A stretch of DNA of 64,000 nt, taken from NCBI RefSeq assembly GCF_003946545.1, contig NZ_RHOA01000002.1, positions 248,001 to 312,000 of the forward strand, read 5' to 3'. The position numbers were made by a program, and so were the translations under genes. Positions 52,375 through 60,451 of the stretch are shown piece after piece. The notes under the pieces were generated by a model, which was given only the letters and a program-made list of their open reading frames with translations, did no database searches and was not told the DNA's origin. This DNA comes from Levilactobacillus tangyuanensis (GTDB lineage Bacteria; Bacillota; Bacilli; Lactobacillales; Lactobacillaceae). How positions within the stretch are numbered: position 1 is the stretch's first letter; every line of letters begins with the position of its first letter.

Positions 52375-53511
52375 CTACTTCCATTCTTTTTCGTCAAAAG
52401 GATTTTGGTCCTGCAACCGTTGGCCCATTTTTTCTTGGACCTTTGGTAAGGGCAAATCCGCGATATCCCCGGGGGCAACCCATTGCCCCGGGTAAAATTG
52501 GAGATCGGAAACGGTTTGTAAGTTGGCCATTAATAATTTCACCTGCCAGCGTTGATGCGTGTACGTCTGGCTCACGCTACGACCACCCAACGGCTGTAGG
52601 CTCAAGTCCAAATGTGCCTCCTGTTGCCACCGTCGCGTTAATGCCACGATGTCCGTTGCCAGGCTTGGTTCGCCATCATCTTCTTCTCTGAGGTCCGCTT
52701 GGCGGACAAGGGGAAAGGTCCAATAGCCGCTCAACATTTCCTGTTCGGTACGTTGGACCATCAGATAACCAGCGGGCGAATGAATAATCAGGCCATAATA
52801 CGGCATCAATTTAGGCCGCGGCGCCTTCGTCTTCACGGGAAAATCCGTGACCCGCCCCGCCCGAAGGGACGCGTCGAACTCCTTAACTGGCGAGTGTGCC
52901 GGGTCGGAATTCTTCGCCGTCATGTAGCTTGACCCGAGATCCATGATGGCCTGATTGAAAGCCCCCGGACGTTTAGGATCAACGATTGGTTGAATGATCT
53001 TCTCAAACGTTTGTCGCGTGCGTGGTTTGGCGATATCGTCCTCAATCATCAGGAGCCGAGCGAAGACGCGAAAGGCATTACCATCCACGGCCGGCACGAC
53101 CTCACCAAAGGCAATGCTAGCGATCGCACTGGCCGTATAAGGCCCCACGCCAACCAAATCTGCCAGTCCCGCCGCCGTCCGCGGCCACTCGCCATGGTAA
53201 TCCGTCACAATTTGCTGGGCGGCTCGTTGCAGGTTACGGGCGCGGGAATAGTAACCCAACCCCTGCCAGGCCTTCAACAATTGCGGTTCCGGTGCCGCTG
53301 CCAATGCCGCCACCGTCGGAAAGTTGGCCATGAAGTTTTCATAATAAGGGATGACCGTTTGGACCTGGGTCTGCTGTAACATAACCTCGCTGACCCAGAC
53401 GTGGTAGGGATCCTGATCGTGTCGCCATGGCAAGTCCCGCCCCTCTTGGTCATACCAGGTCAATAGCGCCTGCCGAAATGCCTTAACCGTGGCCGGTGTC
53501 CATTCTTCCAT
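52375..53511 (-). CDS. mutY: A/G-specific adenine glycosylase MutY lacking the Fe-S cluster
   Basis: 378 residues; ATG 53511 behind AAAGGATGGG. Catalytic Glu42 (SEVMLQQTQVQT), helix-hairpin-helix LVGVGPYTASAIASIAFGE, and catalytic Asp in VDGNAFRVF (~143) are intact, with a C-terminal NUDIX-like 8-oxoG recognition domain. The four cysteines of the 4Fe-4S loop are absent (the stretch reads TAKNSDPAHSPVKEFDA), and I see no Cys in the whole protein. Fe-S-free MutY is known in some lactobacilli. It removes A opposite 8-oxoG. Confidence 0.93.
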   Translation of the reverse strand: MEEWTPATVKAFRQALLTWYDQEGRDLPWRHDQDPYHVWVSEVMLQQTQVQTVIPYYENFMANFPTVAALAAAPEPQLLKAWQGLGYYSRARNLQRAAQQIVTDYHGEWPRTAAGLADLVGVGPYTASAIASIAFGEVVPAVDGNAFRVFARLLMIEDDIAKPRTRQTFEKIIQPIVDPKRPGAFNQAIMDLGSSYMTAKNSDPAHSPVKEFDASLRAGRVTDFPVKTKAPRPKLMPYYGLIIHSPAGYLMVQRTEQEMLSGYWTFPLVRQADLREEDDGEPSLATDIVALTRRWQQEAHLDLSLQPLGGRSVSQTYTHQRWQVKLLMANLQTVSDLQFYPGQWVAPGDIADLPLPKVQEKMGQRLQDQNPFDEKEWK

Positions 53512-53742
53512 CGAATCCCATCCTTTTAGTTGTTTTCCCCATTCTAGCCAATTCTCGACATGACAACAAGTGTGACGATAAATGGGACTTGACGTCACCC
53601 AGGGACTCACCTATTATCGAGAAAGATAACCCATTGAACAATCGTGTCCACCCATTCGGTTTTCGACTCACTTAGGGGGTATTTCTACCTATAAGTCACT
53701 CAAATGGCCACGGACATGCGGTAATATATCGGAGGATTAACT

Positions 53743-55392
53743 GTGAAACGATGGAAATTATTATTACTTCTTATTCTATGTGGCGGACTCGCTGGCTGCT
53801 CAATCAGCCACGAAACGGAGACCCCCAGCGACAGTAAGGGCGTGATGACCAAGCGTCAGGTGCTTAATCTGGCCAGCTCGCAACCCATCCGTACCCTGGA
53901 TAGCGACAAGATGAGCCAATTTGGTCGGTTAAACAACACGATTGAAGGCCTCTATACCACGGCCAACGACGGGCAAGCAGAGTTGGCGCTCGCCAAAAAG
54001 GTCCACGTCAACGCGGCTAAAACCACTTACACCTTCACGTTATATCACGACTCTTATTGGAGTAACGGTGATGTCATCACCGCCAAGGACTTCGTCTATT
54101 CCTGGCAACGCGCGCTGGCGCCGAAGACCAAGGCCCCGGATGCCGACCTCTTTACGGGTCTGCACAACGCCAAACAGATCCTGGCCGGTAAACTACCGGC
54201 CACCAAGCTTGGTGTCAGTGCTCCCAGCAAATTTAAGTTAGTGGTCAAGCTCGATCATCCCATGGCCGAGTTGCCGCAACGATTAGCCTATCCATTATTT
54301 GGCCCCCAAGATGAACGAATTGCCAACAAATATGGGCGTAAGTATGCCACGCGGCCCCAATATCAGGTCTACGCGGGTCCCTTCATGGTGGCAACCAAGG
54401 GCTATACAAAGACGCATTGGCATCTGGTTCCCAATCCACATTACTGGGACCGCGATCACGTTTATCTAACGCGGATCAATGTCACCGTCTTCACCTCGCA
54501 AAAGAAAATGTGGCAAGCCTACCAGGATGGCAAGTTGGATGAAGTCCATCTTCCATTCCAAAAGGATAAGCACCTGGAAAAACAAGCGGACTACACGGCC
54601 CGGCCGTACTCTAAAATGTTACTACTGAGTTATCGGCAGCACGGTCCCAAGGCCGGTACCAATCGGCTACTAAAACAGGCCCAAGCTCGGCTGGCAATCT
54701 CTCATGCCATCAACCGAAAAAGCCTCGGATCATCGACCTACGGCACGACATCACTGCCCGCTCTTGGCATTGTGCCGGCAGGTCTAAGTCGGGGTCAGCG
54801 GGGGACGGCAGACTTCGCCGCCGCGCAGACCAACCAGTCTACCCTGGCCTATAAGCCGACACTGGCTGTCAGGGAATGGCAAGCCGCCTTGAAACAGGCT
54901 GGTACCAGTCACACCACCCTATCCCTCAGTTACCTCGATACACCGGCAACTGCCAAGGTTGCCAAACGCCTTAAGCAACAGCTGACCAAGGTGCTCCCAG
55001 GACTGAAGATGACGTTAAAAGCCCGAGAATGGACCATCAGTGAACAGGATGACGAGGTCGATACCGATATTACCCTGACCACCCAACGGGCCCAGTACGC
55101 CGACCCACTGTCCATGCTGGCCCTCTTCACCACCGAGAACGCGGCGAACACCGGCCACTGGTCCAGTGAAGCCTACGACAGTCTCGTGGCCCAGGCCAGC
55201 AACGCCAGCAGCTTCAACAATCAACGCTGGCAAAACCTGTTGAAGGCCGAGGGAATCTTGATGAAGTATCAAGGGGTCACCCCACTCCTACAGCCTGCTA
55301 GCAACTACCTGGTCAATCCTAAGCTCAATGGTGTCCAATTTAATACGGTCGGCACGCAATCCAATTTCAAAGGTGCCTACTTTGTGAGATAA
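53743..55392 (+). CDS. oppA: Peptide ABC transporter substrate-binding lipoprotein (OppA family)
   Basis: 549 residues; GTG start at 53743 behind GGAGG. The lipobox is GGLAGC (C~19). The family-5 solute-binding signatures GDVITAKDFVYSWQRAL and VYAGPFMVATKGYTKTHWHLVPNPHYW are clear. It captures oligopeptides or a similar ligand outside the cell for an ABC importer; no permease genes are adjacent. Single gene, with a terminator and then the structured region. Confidence 0.92.
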   Translation: MKRWKLLLLLILCGGLAGCSISHETETPSDSKGVMTKRQVLNLASSQPIRTLDSDKMSQFGRLNNTIEGLYTTANDGQAELALAKKVHVNAAKTTYTFTLYHDSYWSNGDVITAKDFVYSWQRALAPKTKAPDADLFTGLHNAKQILAGKLPATKLGVSAPSKFKLVVKLDHPMAELPQRLAYPLFGPQDERIANKYGRKYATRPQYQVYAGPFMVATKGYTKTHWHLVPNPHYWDRDHVYLTRINVTVFTSQKKMWQAYQDGKLDEVHLPFQKDKHLEKQADYTARPYSKMLLLSYRQHGPKAGTNRLLKQAQARLAISHAINRKSLGSSTYGTTSLPALGIVPAGLSRGQRGTADFAAAQTNQSTLAYKPTLAVREWQAALKQAGTSHTTLSLSYLDTPATAKVAKRLKQQLTKVLPGLKMTLKAREWTISEQDDEVDTDITLTTQRAQYADPLSMLALFTTENAANTGHWSSEAYDSLVAQASNASSFNNQRWQNLLKAEGILMKYQGVTPLLQPASNYLVNPKLNGVQFNTVGTQSNFKGAYFVR

Positions 55393-55396
55393 AATA

Positions 55397-55434
55397 ACCC
55401 CGTCAGCATCTTTGCTGGCGAGGTTTTTGTTTTT
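55397..55434 (+). terminator. oppA terminator
   Basis: ACCCCGTCAGC pairs with GCTGGCGAGGT (mismatches) around ATCTTT, followed by TTTTTGTTTTTG. Confidence 0.8.
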
Positions 55435-55450
55435 GCTTTTTGTTGAGTTG

Positions 55451-55624
55451 GACCGCCGACGGCGGTCAGGGGCTGCGTCCTATGGGGTCCGTCCAGAGCC
55501 AAAGAGCGGTCTCTGGACTCGCCTTTAATCCCCACAAAGCCCGTGGTTATCAAAGGTCGACCCGTGCTGTAAGGCCGGAATTCCACCGCCCTAACACCAC
55601 TTTCACAGGACTCCGCCCCTGACC
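55451..55624 (+). ncRNA. Candidate structured-RNA element, copy B (3' side of oppA)
   Basis: Closing helix GGTCAGGGG (55464-55472) pairs perfectly with CCCCTGACC (55616-55624), preceded by the hairpin-like ACCGCCGACGGCGGT. GTCC/GGAC continues it. Hairpin 1 (55491-55518) is TCCAGA-GCC-AAAGAGCG-GTC-TCTGGA, enclosed by GGGG/CCCC. Hairpin 2 (55570-55594) is TAA, a GG-CGG/CCG-CC stem and the 7-nt loop AATTCCA, then CTAA. A linear AGCCCGTG ... CCCGTG motif is shared with copies E. The 1015-bp gap 55393-56407 holds no gene. Confidence 0.6.
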
Positions 55625-55953
55625 ACCTCTGGCTAAAACTTTCCGAAGACACCAGACCAACCACTAAAGTCAAAGCCCTGGCGAGACTACATCTCCAACT
55701 TTCTGCCAAGCCACATGTGCCCAGCAAAAAGTGTCGAGCTGTTCGTCACACTGCCCAATCTCAAATTGGAAGCTCCATATGACGTGGGTACACGGGCTAA
55801 GTTAAGCAACTGGATCCGATGCCATCACAGTTGCCAGCCCATTTATTACTTGCCTTAGCCGACCCAATTATCCACCACAAGTTGTCGACCAGCAATTCGT
55901 GCCATATGGCTGTGATAGCCTATTGAGAAATCCGCTAACAATTTCAAGCCGAA

Positions 55954-56116
55954 GGCGGCCAGACAGAGCCCCGTGACGGTGGCGTTGACCGGGTGGGCCT
56001 TCCGGTTTAGGCCACGGGCCAGGCGACTAGACCCACGGGTTGGGTGTGGCTGGTTGCTGCCCTGAAGACCGCTTCTCAGGCTTCAGGTCTGCCCCACAGG
56101 ATGGCGGCTGGCCACT
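55954..56116 (-). ncRNA. Candidate structured-RNA element, copy E1
   Basis: Same layout as E2: hairpin 1 at 56061-56087 (minus strand CCTGAA-GCC-TGAGAAGCG-GTC-TTCAGG) identical to E2; hairpin 2 is kept with small changes. Its closing helix (55954-55964 with 56106-56116) has only 8 of 11 pairs, so it may be decaying. Downstream, 55641-55860 holds other small hairpins but no clear further copy. Confidence 0.5.
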
Positions 56117-56214
56117 GTGGCGACCCAATCATCCACCACAAGTTGCCGACCGGCAATTCGTGCCATATGGCTGTGATAGCGTATTGAGAAATCCGCTAAC
56201 AATTTCAAGCCGAA

Positions 56215-56377
56215 GGCGGCCAGACAGAGCCCCGTGACGGTGGCGTTGACCGGGTGGACTTCCCGGTTTAGGCCACGGGCCAGGCTACCAGACTCACGGG
56301 CTAGGTGTGGCTGGTTGCTGCCCTGAAGACCGCTTCTCAGGCTTCAGGTCTGCCCCACAGGGCGGCGTCTGGCCGCC
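56215..56377 (-). ncRNA. Candidate structured-RNA element, copy E2 (3' side of 103-residue gene)
   Basis: Closing helix GGCGGCCAGAC (56215-56225) pairs perfectly with GTCTGGCCGCC (56367-56377). TGTGG/CCACA (56306-56310, 56355-56359) encloses hairpin 1 (56322-56348): minus strand CCTGAA-GCC-TGAGAAGCG-GTC-TTCAGG. Hairpin 2 (56246-56270) is TAA, stem ACCGGG/CCCGGT, loop AAGTCCA. It begins 30 nt after the stop of the gene at 56408. Confidence 0.6.
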
Positions 56378-56407
56378 GTAGGCGACCTTCAATCTAGACC
56401 AAAGGAA

Positions 56408-56719
56408 TTAGCTCAAGGCCGCTGAAGCCTTTTTGACAACGGTGTCGCTGACGAATTCGCTGGTTAGCCGCTGCATTGGCGTGTAATCATGCCGTTTCTT
56501 AAACGGTACCGGTTCGGCAGCGATGACGGCCACCTTCAGATTGTTCTCGGTTAAGAAGATCTGCCCAACGCCTTGATACTTACCCTTGCTGTGCTTGCCA
56601 GTTCGCCAAGCATGGAGTTTGAACCCCCCGTCTGGCTCACGTTTGATTTCATACTCACCGGAAGCGTTGGCAACAACGGGCACGCCGGTGTATAGATTTA
56701 CCGCATATTGACCTTTCAT
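56408..56719 (-). CDS. Hypothetical protein, 103 residues, coupled to lplA
   Basis: MKGQYAVNLYTGVPVVANASGEYEIK..., then TENNLKVAVIAAEPVPFKKRHDYTPMQRL, ending KKASAALS. ATG 56719 overlaps the lplA stop by 4 bp, so it is co-translated. It looks like a small beta-rich globular protein with no known family. The link with lipoate ligase suggests a role in lipoylation or its control, which is inferred only from context. Confidence 0.65.
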   Translation of the reverse strand: MKGQYAVNLYTGVPVVANASGEYEIKREPDGGFKLHAWRTGKHSKGKYQGVGQIFLTENNLKVAVIAAEPVPFKKRHDYTPMQRLTSEFVSDTVVKKASAALS

Positions 56720-57753
56720 TCTGCTACCTCCGTTAAGGCTTGAACCAGGGGCTCGACACCATCCGAACCTAAGACAGCCATGACCGTCGGAACAGCCAGA
56801 ATCGGCCGAACGGCCGCCGGTGTCGCGGGCTGACCGACCAGTTGTTGGGCAATGCCCGCCAGTGCCGTCGGCGTCCCCACCGTGCCAAACAAGGCAACGG
56901 ATCGTAGCTGCTCGTTGTGCCGGGTAAAGTTGACGTGAAGCTGTCCGCTGGCCAGCTTCAACTGCCGGTATTCCCGAAAGCCGGGATTGGCGCCGTAATT
57001 CCAAGCATCCGTGGCATACTTTTCGGCCAGCCGCTGATCAATGACGGCCCAGTCGTGGTCGGTCAGATGATACGTTTCAATTTGATCGAGTCGGTCCACG
57101 TTAAAGATGTGGCAAAGTAAGGCCACACGAAAATCTTGGATGGAAAGATCCTGGTAGGCCGGCGCCAGATATTGGCGAAGGTTCGTGATCGACACGCGAT
57201 TGGAAGCCACGCCGGGATGACCGCCCTCGGCCGCAGGAATCAAGGCCGCATGGGCCGCCGCCACGTTAAGATCATACATGATGGTGCCACCGGCCGCGTA
57301 ACCATCCCCATTCTTAAACATGGTCATGCCGGAAAACTTCTGATCGCCGACCATGAGGGCACTCTTGTTACTGATGCCAAGATTATTGACACCCATGGCA
57401 GCTAGTGCCCTTAGAATCGGTTCCGCAAAGACCGTGTAATCACCAAAGGTCGACCCATCCTTAGGGTCCCCGTTGATGATATGCTCAAAGATTAAATTGC
57501 GCTCGTCGTGGTAAACCGCGCCCCCACCAGAAGTCCGCCGCACCAATTGAACCTGATTATCGGCAAGATACTTGAAATCCACCTCGGCCGTCACCGTTTG
57601 ATTAATCCCGACGATCACAGCGGGCCGGTTAACATACATCATGAGTCCGTGGCCTGGCAGCTTCAAATCATTCACCAAGTAATTATCGATGGACTGATTG
57701 ACCACCGCATCCGTGACAACTCTGCCGTGACGATTCGTATCGATCAGATACAT
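56716..57753 (-). CDS. lplA: Lipoate-protein ligase
   Basis: 345 residues from ATG 57753 behind AAGGGAG. The signature LVRRTSGGGAVYHDERNLIFE is at ~70 and the catalytic-lysine motif GDQKFSG at ~135. A C-terminal accessory domain follows (FTRHNEQLRSVALFG). It attaches lipoate to carrier proteins using ATP. It is divergent from a stand-alone lipoyl-domain protein, its probable substrate. Confidence 0.92.
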   Translation of the reverse strand: MYLIDTNRHGRVVTDAVVNQSIDNYLVNDLKLPGHGLMMYVNRPAVIVGINQTVTAEVDFKYLADNQVQLVRRTSGGGAVYHDERNLIFEHIINGDPKDGSTFGDYTVFAEPILRALAAMGVNNLGISNKSALMVGDQKFSGMTMFKNGDGYAAGGTIMYDLNVAAAHAALIPAAEGGHPGVASNRVSITNLRQYLAPAYQDLSIQDFRVALLCHIFNVDRLDQIETYHLTDHDWAVIDQRLAEKYATDAWNYGANPGFREYRQLKLASGQLHVNFTRHNEQLRSVALFGTVGTPTALAGIAQQLVGQPATPAAVRPILAVPTVMAVLGSDGVEPLVQALTEVAE

Positions 57754-57838
57754 GTGTATTGCTCCCTTCTCTGAGCCTATTTTTAAATTGAGTTTAGCAT
57801 ACACCTACGGCGGCAACAACTTCCAACGAGACGAGTTG

Positions 57839-57882
57839 TTGTCAGGATGATCTTTGAAAGCGTATACTTAATATGAGTATAC
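57839..57882 (+). promoter_or_regulatory. Promoter with cre-like site and inverted repeat before GcvH-like gene
   Basis: TTGTCA (57839-57844), 18-bp spacer, TATACT (57863-57868). A cre-like TGAAAGCGTATACT (57855-57868) overlaps the -10, and GTATACT-N7-AGTATAC (57862-57882) forms an inverted repeat. Likely control of the divergent lplA/GcvH pair. Confidence 0.5.
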
Positions 57883-57899
57883 ACGAGGGAGGAATTCAT

Positions 57900-58280
57900 A
57901 TGAGTGAACCAACACAGTCATTTTGGCAACGCCTCTTCAGCTGGTGGCCCCGGCATAAGGCCCCCGCACCACAACTCACCATTAAGGATGGTGTGTGGCT
58001 AGAGCAACGAGATCAAGGTCATTACCGGCTTGGCCTCTCCAGCGATGCCCTGGAACAGATTGGCGAGATTAGCTTCGCCGACCTGCCCGTCCTAGATGGT
58101 GACGTTCTCGCGGAGGGCGATGATATTCTCGAGGTTGAAAGTGACAAGGCCGTCGAAAATTTCAAGACGCCCGTGGCTGGCACCATTACCAAGGTCAACG
58201 AAGGCCTGATCGCCGACCCCACTCGGCTTAATGAAAATTCACAAACTGATAATTGGGTCTTAGATATCCAAAGCCATTAA
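57900..58280 (+). CDS. Stand-alone lipoyl-domain (GcvH-like) protein
   Basis: 126 residues from ATG 57900 behind GGAGGAA. A basic/aromatic N-terminal stretch (SFWQRLFSWWPRHK) precedes the lipoyl domain; the lipoylated lysine is K83 in LEVESDKAVENFKTPVAGTI. It resembles glycine-cleavage H protein without P, T or L proteins nearby, so a carrier or relay role (as in GcvH-linked lipoate transfer) is likely. Divergent from lplA. Confidence 0.85.
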   Translation: MSEPTQSFWQRLFSWWPRHKAPAPQLTIKDGVWLEQRDQGHYRLGLSSDALEQIGEISFADLPVLDGDVLAEGDDILEVESDKAVENFKTPVAGTITKVNEGLIADPTRLNENSQTDNWVLDIQSH

Positions 58281-58316
58281 AAAAAGTCGCTGGACAATGA
58301 CGTCCGGCGACTTTTC
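58281..58316. terminator. Bidirectional terminator
   Basis: AAAAGTCGCTGGAC pairs with GTCCGGCGACTTTT (one G-T pair) around AATGAC. Confidence 0.88.
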
Positions 58317-58329
58317 AATACCGTAATCT

Positions 58330-59313
58330 CTACCACTTGTATTGAACGGGATTCTTAATGTATTTATTGTAAACGTCACGCACAACGGCCATTTGGTCGT
58401 CAGTGAAGGCTGGCAGGTCTGCCGCCGCAACGTTACGGGCAATCTGTTCGGGCTTGGATGCCCCTGGAATCACCGTGCTGACCGCATCCGACATCAAGAT
58501 GTAGCGTAAGGCGAGTGGCGCCAACGCTTGGTCTAGGCCGAGGCGTTCGTGAAGTTCATTGGCCGCCTTGACCCCCGTGGCATAATCAACACCGGAGAAG
58601 GTTTCCCCTTGGTCAAAGGCCTCACCGTGGCGGTTAAAGCTTCGATGATCGTCCTTACCGAATGTGGTATCTAGGGTGTATTTACCACTCAATAGACCAC
58701 TGGCCAATGGGACCCGGGCGATAATCCCCACGTTGTGTTCCTTAGCCATCTTGAAGAAATTATCGGCTGGCCGTAAGCGGAACATGTTGTAGATGATTTC
58801 CACCGCAGAAATATCGTAGTCCAGGGCCTTCATGGCTTCCTCGACGCGTTCCACACTGACCCCGTAATTCTTGATCTTCCCAGCTTTCTTCAACTCATCC
58901 AACGCGAAGAAAACTTCAGGTTCATAGTAAACGGGTGTGGGTGGACAGTGTAAGAGCACATTGTCCAGGGCATCAACCTGTAGATTCTGCAGGCTTTCCT
59001 CAACAGATTTGGTGATATTGGCCTTGGTGTACCCACTAGCAACGTGGGGATCTAACTTACGGCCAACCTTGGTCGAAACGAAGACCTTGTCGCGCTTGTC
59101 CTTAATGAAACTGGCCAAGGCCCGTTCACTTTGACCATCCTGATAGATATCAGCGGTGTCAAAGAAGTTAACGCCGGCATCGTATGCTGCTGCCAAGGTG
59201 TCCTGAGCATCTTGTTCGTTGAAGGGGTCGCCCCACTTTGAACCGAGTTGCCAAGTCCCCAATGAGACCTCGCTGATCTCAAAATTTGTTTTACCTAGGG
59301 TCCGATACTTCAT
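58330..59313 (-). CDS. Aldo/keto reductase
   Basis: 327 residues, TIM-barrel AKR. The tetrad is visible: Asp and Tyr in FFDTADIYQDG (~50-56), Lys in VFVSTKVG, His in VLLHCPP. A C-terminal NADPH site VIPGASKPEQIARNVAAADLP follows. It reduces aldehydes or ketones with NADPH; the substrate is not known. Single gene. Confidence 0.93.
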   Translation of the reverse strand: MKYRTLGKTNFEISEVSLGTWQLGSKWGDPFNEQDAQDTLAAAYDAGVNFFDTADIYQDGQSERALASFIKDKRDKVFVSTKVGRKLDPHVASGYTKANITKSVEESLQNLQVDALDNVLLHCPPTPVYYEPEVFFALDELKKAGKIKNYGVSVERVEEAMKALDYDISAVEIIYNMFRLRPADNFFKMAKEHNVGIIARVPLASGLLSGKYTLDTTFGKDDHRSFNRHGEAFDQGETFSGVDYATGVKAANELHERLGLDQALAPLALRYILMSDAVSTVIPGASKPEQIARNVAAADLPAFTDDQMAVVRDVYNKYIKNPVQYKW

Positions 59314-59521
59314 TCATTATCCCTACTTTCCCGTACCAGTCATGCCGGTACTTTCTCCCTTATTCTGACAGTTATAAAATAGCATTTCAAACGATTTGTG
59401 CTACCGGTTGAACAAAATATTTACCATTCACCGATAAAAGGACTAACATAAAAGTTGAAGCCGGTGGCTATGCCAGTAACATAAACCGCTGACCCCAATT
59501 TCTAATTGGAGGTAATTGGTT

Positions 59522-59737
59522 ATGGCTGTTGTAGAAAAGACTGCTTTATTGGATGAAAAGATGAACGAAGTATTTGATTGGTCCGACGCAACGTTACCTG
59601 TTCGTGACGCTCTCTGGGACCACTTCATGGAGTCCAATGGTCACAACACCGATGAAACTGAAGCTTCAATGAAGGAAATCGATGCTAAGTCCGACGCTGA
59701 TGTTCGGACCTATGTTGAAGATAACCTCAAGAAGTAA
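59522..59737 (+). CDS. Small acidic protein, 71 residues
   Basis: Start at ATG 59522, 9 bp after GGAGG (59508-59512). The sequence MAVVEKTALLDEKMNEVFDWSD, with ETEASMKEIDAKSDADVRTYVEDNLKK, is acidic and helical. High use of optimal codons suggests strong expression. No family recognised. Own terminator. Confidence 0.72.
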   Translation: MAVVEKTALLDEKMNEVFDWSDATLPVRDALWDHFMESNGHNTDETEASMKEIDAKSDADVRTYVEDNLKK

Positions 59738-59763
59738 CAGCACCCGGCTGTCTCAACCAAAAA

Positions 59764-59796
59764 AATCCTCTCGCTAATCAACGAGAGGATTTTTGT
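59764..59796. terminator. Bidirectional terminator
   Basis: AAATCCTCTCG pairs with CGAGAGGATTT around CTAATCAA, with T-run. Confidence 0.88.
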
Positions 59797-59807
59797 TTGT
59801 CTAAATT

Positions 59808-60437
59808 TTATAATTCATCGAGTTGAGGCACTAAGCCATACCCCTGCAAATAGCGTTGGCCCGTTGCCGGGTCAATCACCATTCGCGTCACACTGGTATT
59901 CGCTGGTTCACTGAGCGCCGCGGTCGCTGGCGTGCCTAACATCAGCAACGCCGTCACCTTAATGGTTAACCCATGACTCACCACCAAAATGTGGTCGTCA
60001 GGATGGTCAACCACTTCTTCGGCCAGCCATTCGCCGACCCGTCGCTGAACATCCCGGTAGGACTCACCCCCAACGGCTAGTAAAGCGTCGGGCATGGCCT
60101 CCCCGGTAATGGGATCGAAGGCTGCCGGGTTCTTGGCCTGTAACTCTTCCAAGCTAGCGCCGGTCCAGTCACCATAATCGGCCTCCATCAACCGGTCATC
60201 AAACTCCGGTGTCAGGCTGATCATCCGCGTCAAGGCGGCCGTCGTTTGGCGCGACCGGTGTAGGGGACTGCTGATCAGTTGGTCATAGCTTGTCCCCTGA
60301 ATCCACTGGGCCACTCGTTCAGCCTGTTGCAGGCCGCGCAGCGTCAAGTGGGTCGCTGCCGTATCCAATTGTCCTTGTGCGAGTCCGTCTAAATTGGCCT
60401 GTGTTTGGCCATGACGAACCCAATCAAAAGTGGTCAT
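59808..60437 (-). CDS. Histidine phosphatase family protein (phosphoglycerate mutase-like)
   Basis: 209 residues. RHG motif WVRHGQTQANLDGLAQG at the start (catalytic His ~8), SSPLHRSRQTTAAL with the phosphate-binding Arg, and VVSHGLTIKV with the second His. It is a phosphatase of small phosphate esters, substrate unknown. It lies 14 bp after a DMT transporter gene, likely co-transcribed. Confidence 0.9.
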   Translation of the reverse strand: MTTFDWVRHGQTQANLDGLAQGQLDTAATHLTLRGLQQAERVAQWIQGTSYDQLISSPLHRSRQTTAALTRMISLTPEFDDRLMEADYGDWTGASLEELQAKNPAAFDPITGEAMPDALLAVGGESYRDVQRRVGEWLAEEVVDHPDDHILVVSHGLTIKVTALLMLGTPATAALSEPANTSVTRMVIDPATGQRYLQGYGLVPQLDEL

Positions 60438-60451
60438 TGTCTCACTTCCTA

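Larger units (their letters stand above)
55861..56382. repeat. Tandem duplication, two units of 261 bp
   Basis: Unit 1 is 55861-56121, unit 2 56122-56382, over 90 percent identical by eye. Each holds one full copy of the structured element (minus strand), so this is a recent duplication of the element with its flank. Unit 2's closing helix is perfect (11 bp), unit 1's has three mismatches. Confidence 0.9.

Noticed and set aside
55440-55727. Open frames on both strands in the oppA 3' region
   Set aside because: Created by the structured element; no ribosome sites and no conserved protein features.
55861-56382. Possible CRISPR array
   Set aside because: Only two long units with no short spacers; it is a simple tandem duplication.
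56408-57004. A 198-residue open frame on the minus strand
   Set aside because: Its first 95 residues lie inside lplA in another frame; the real start is ATG 56719 with 4-bp overlap to the lplA stop.
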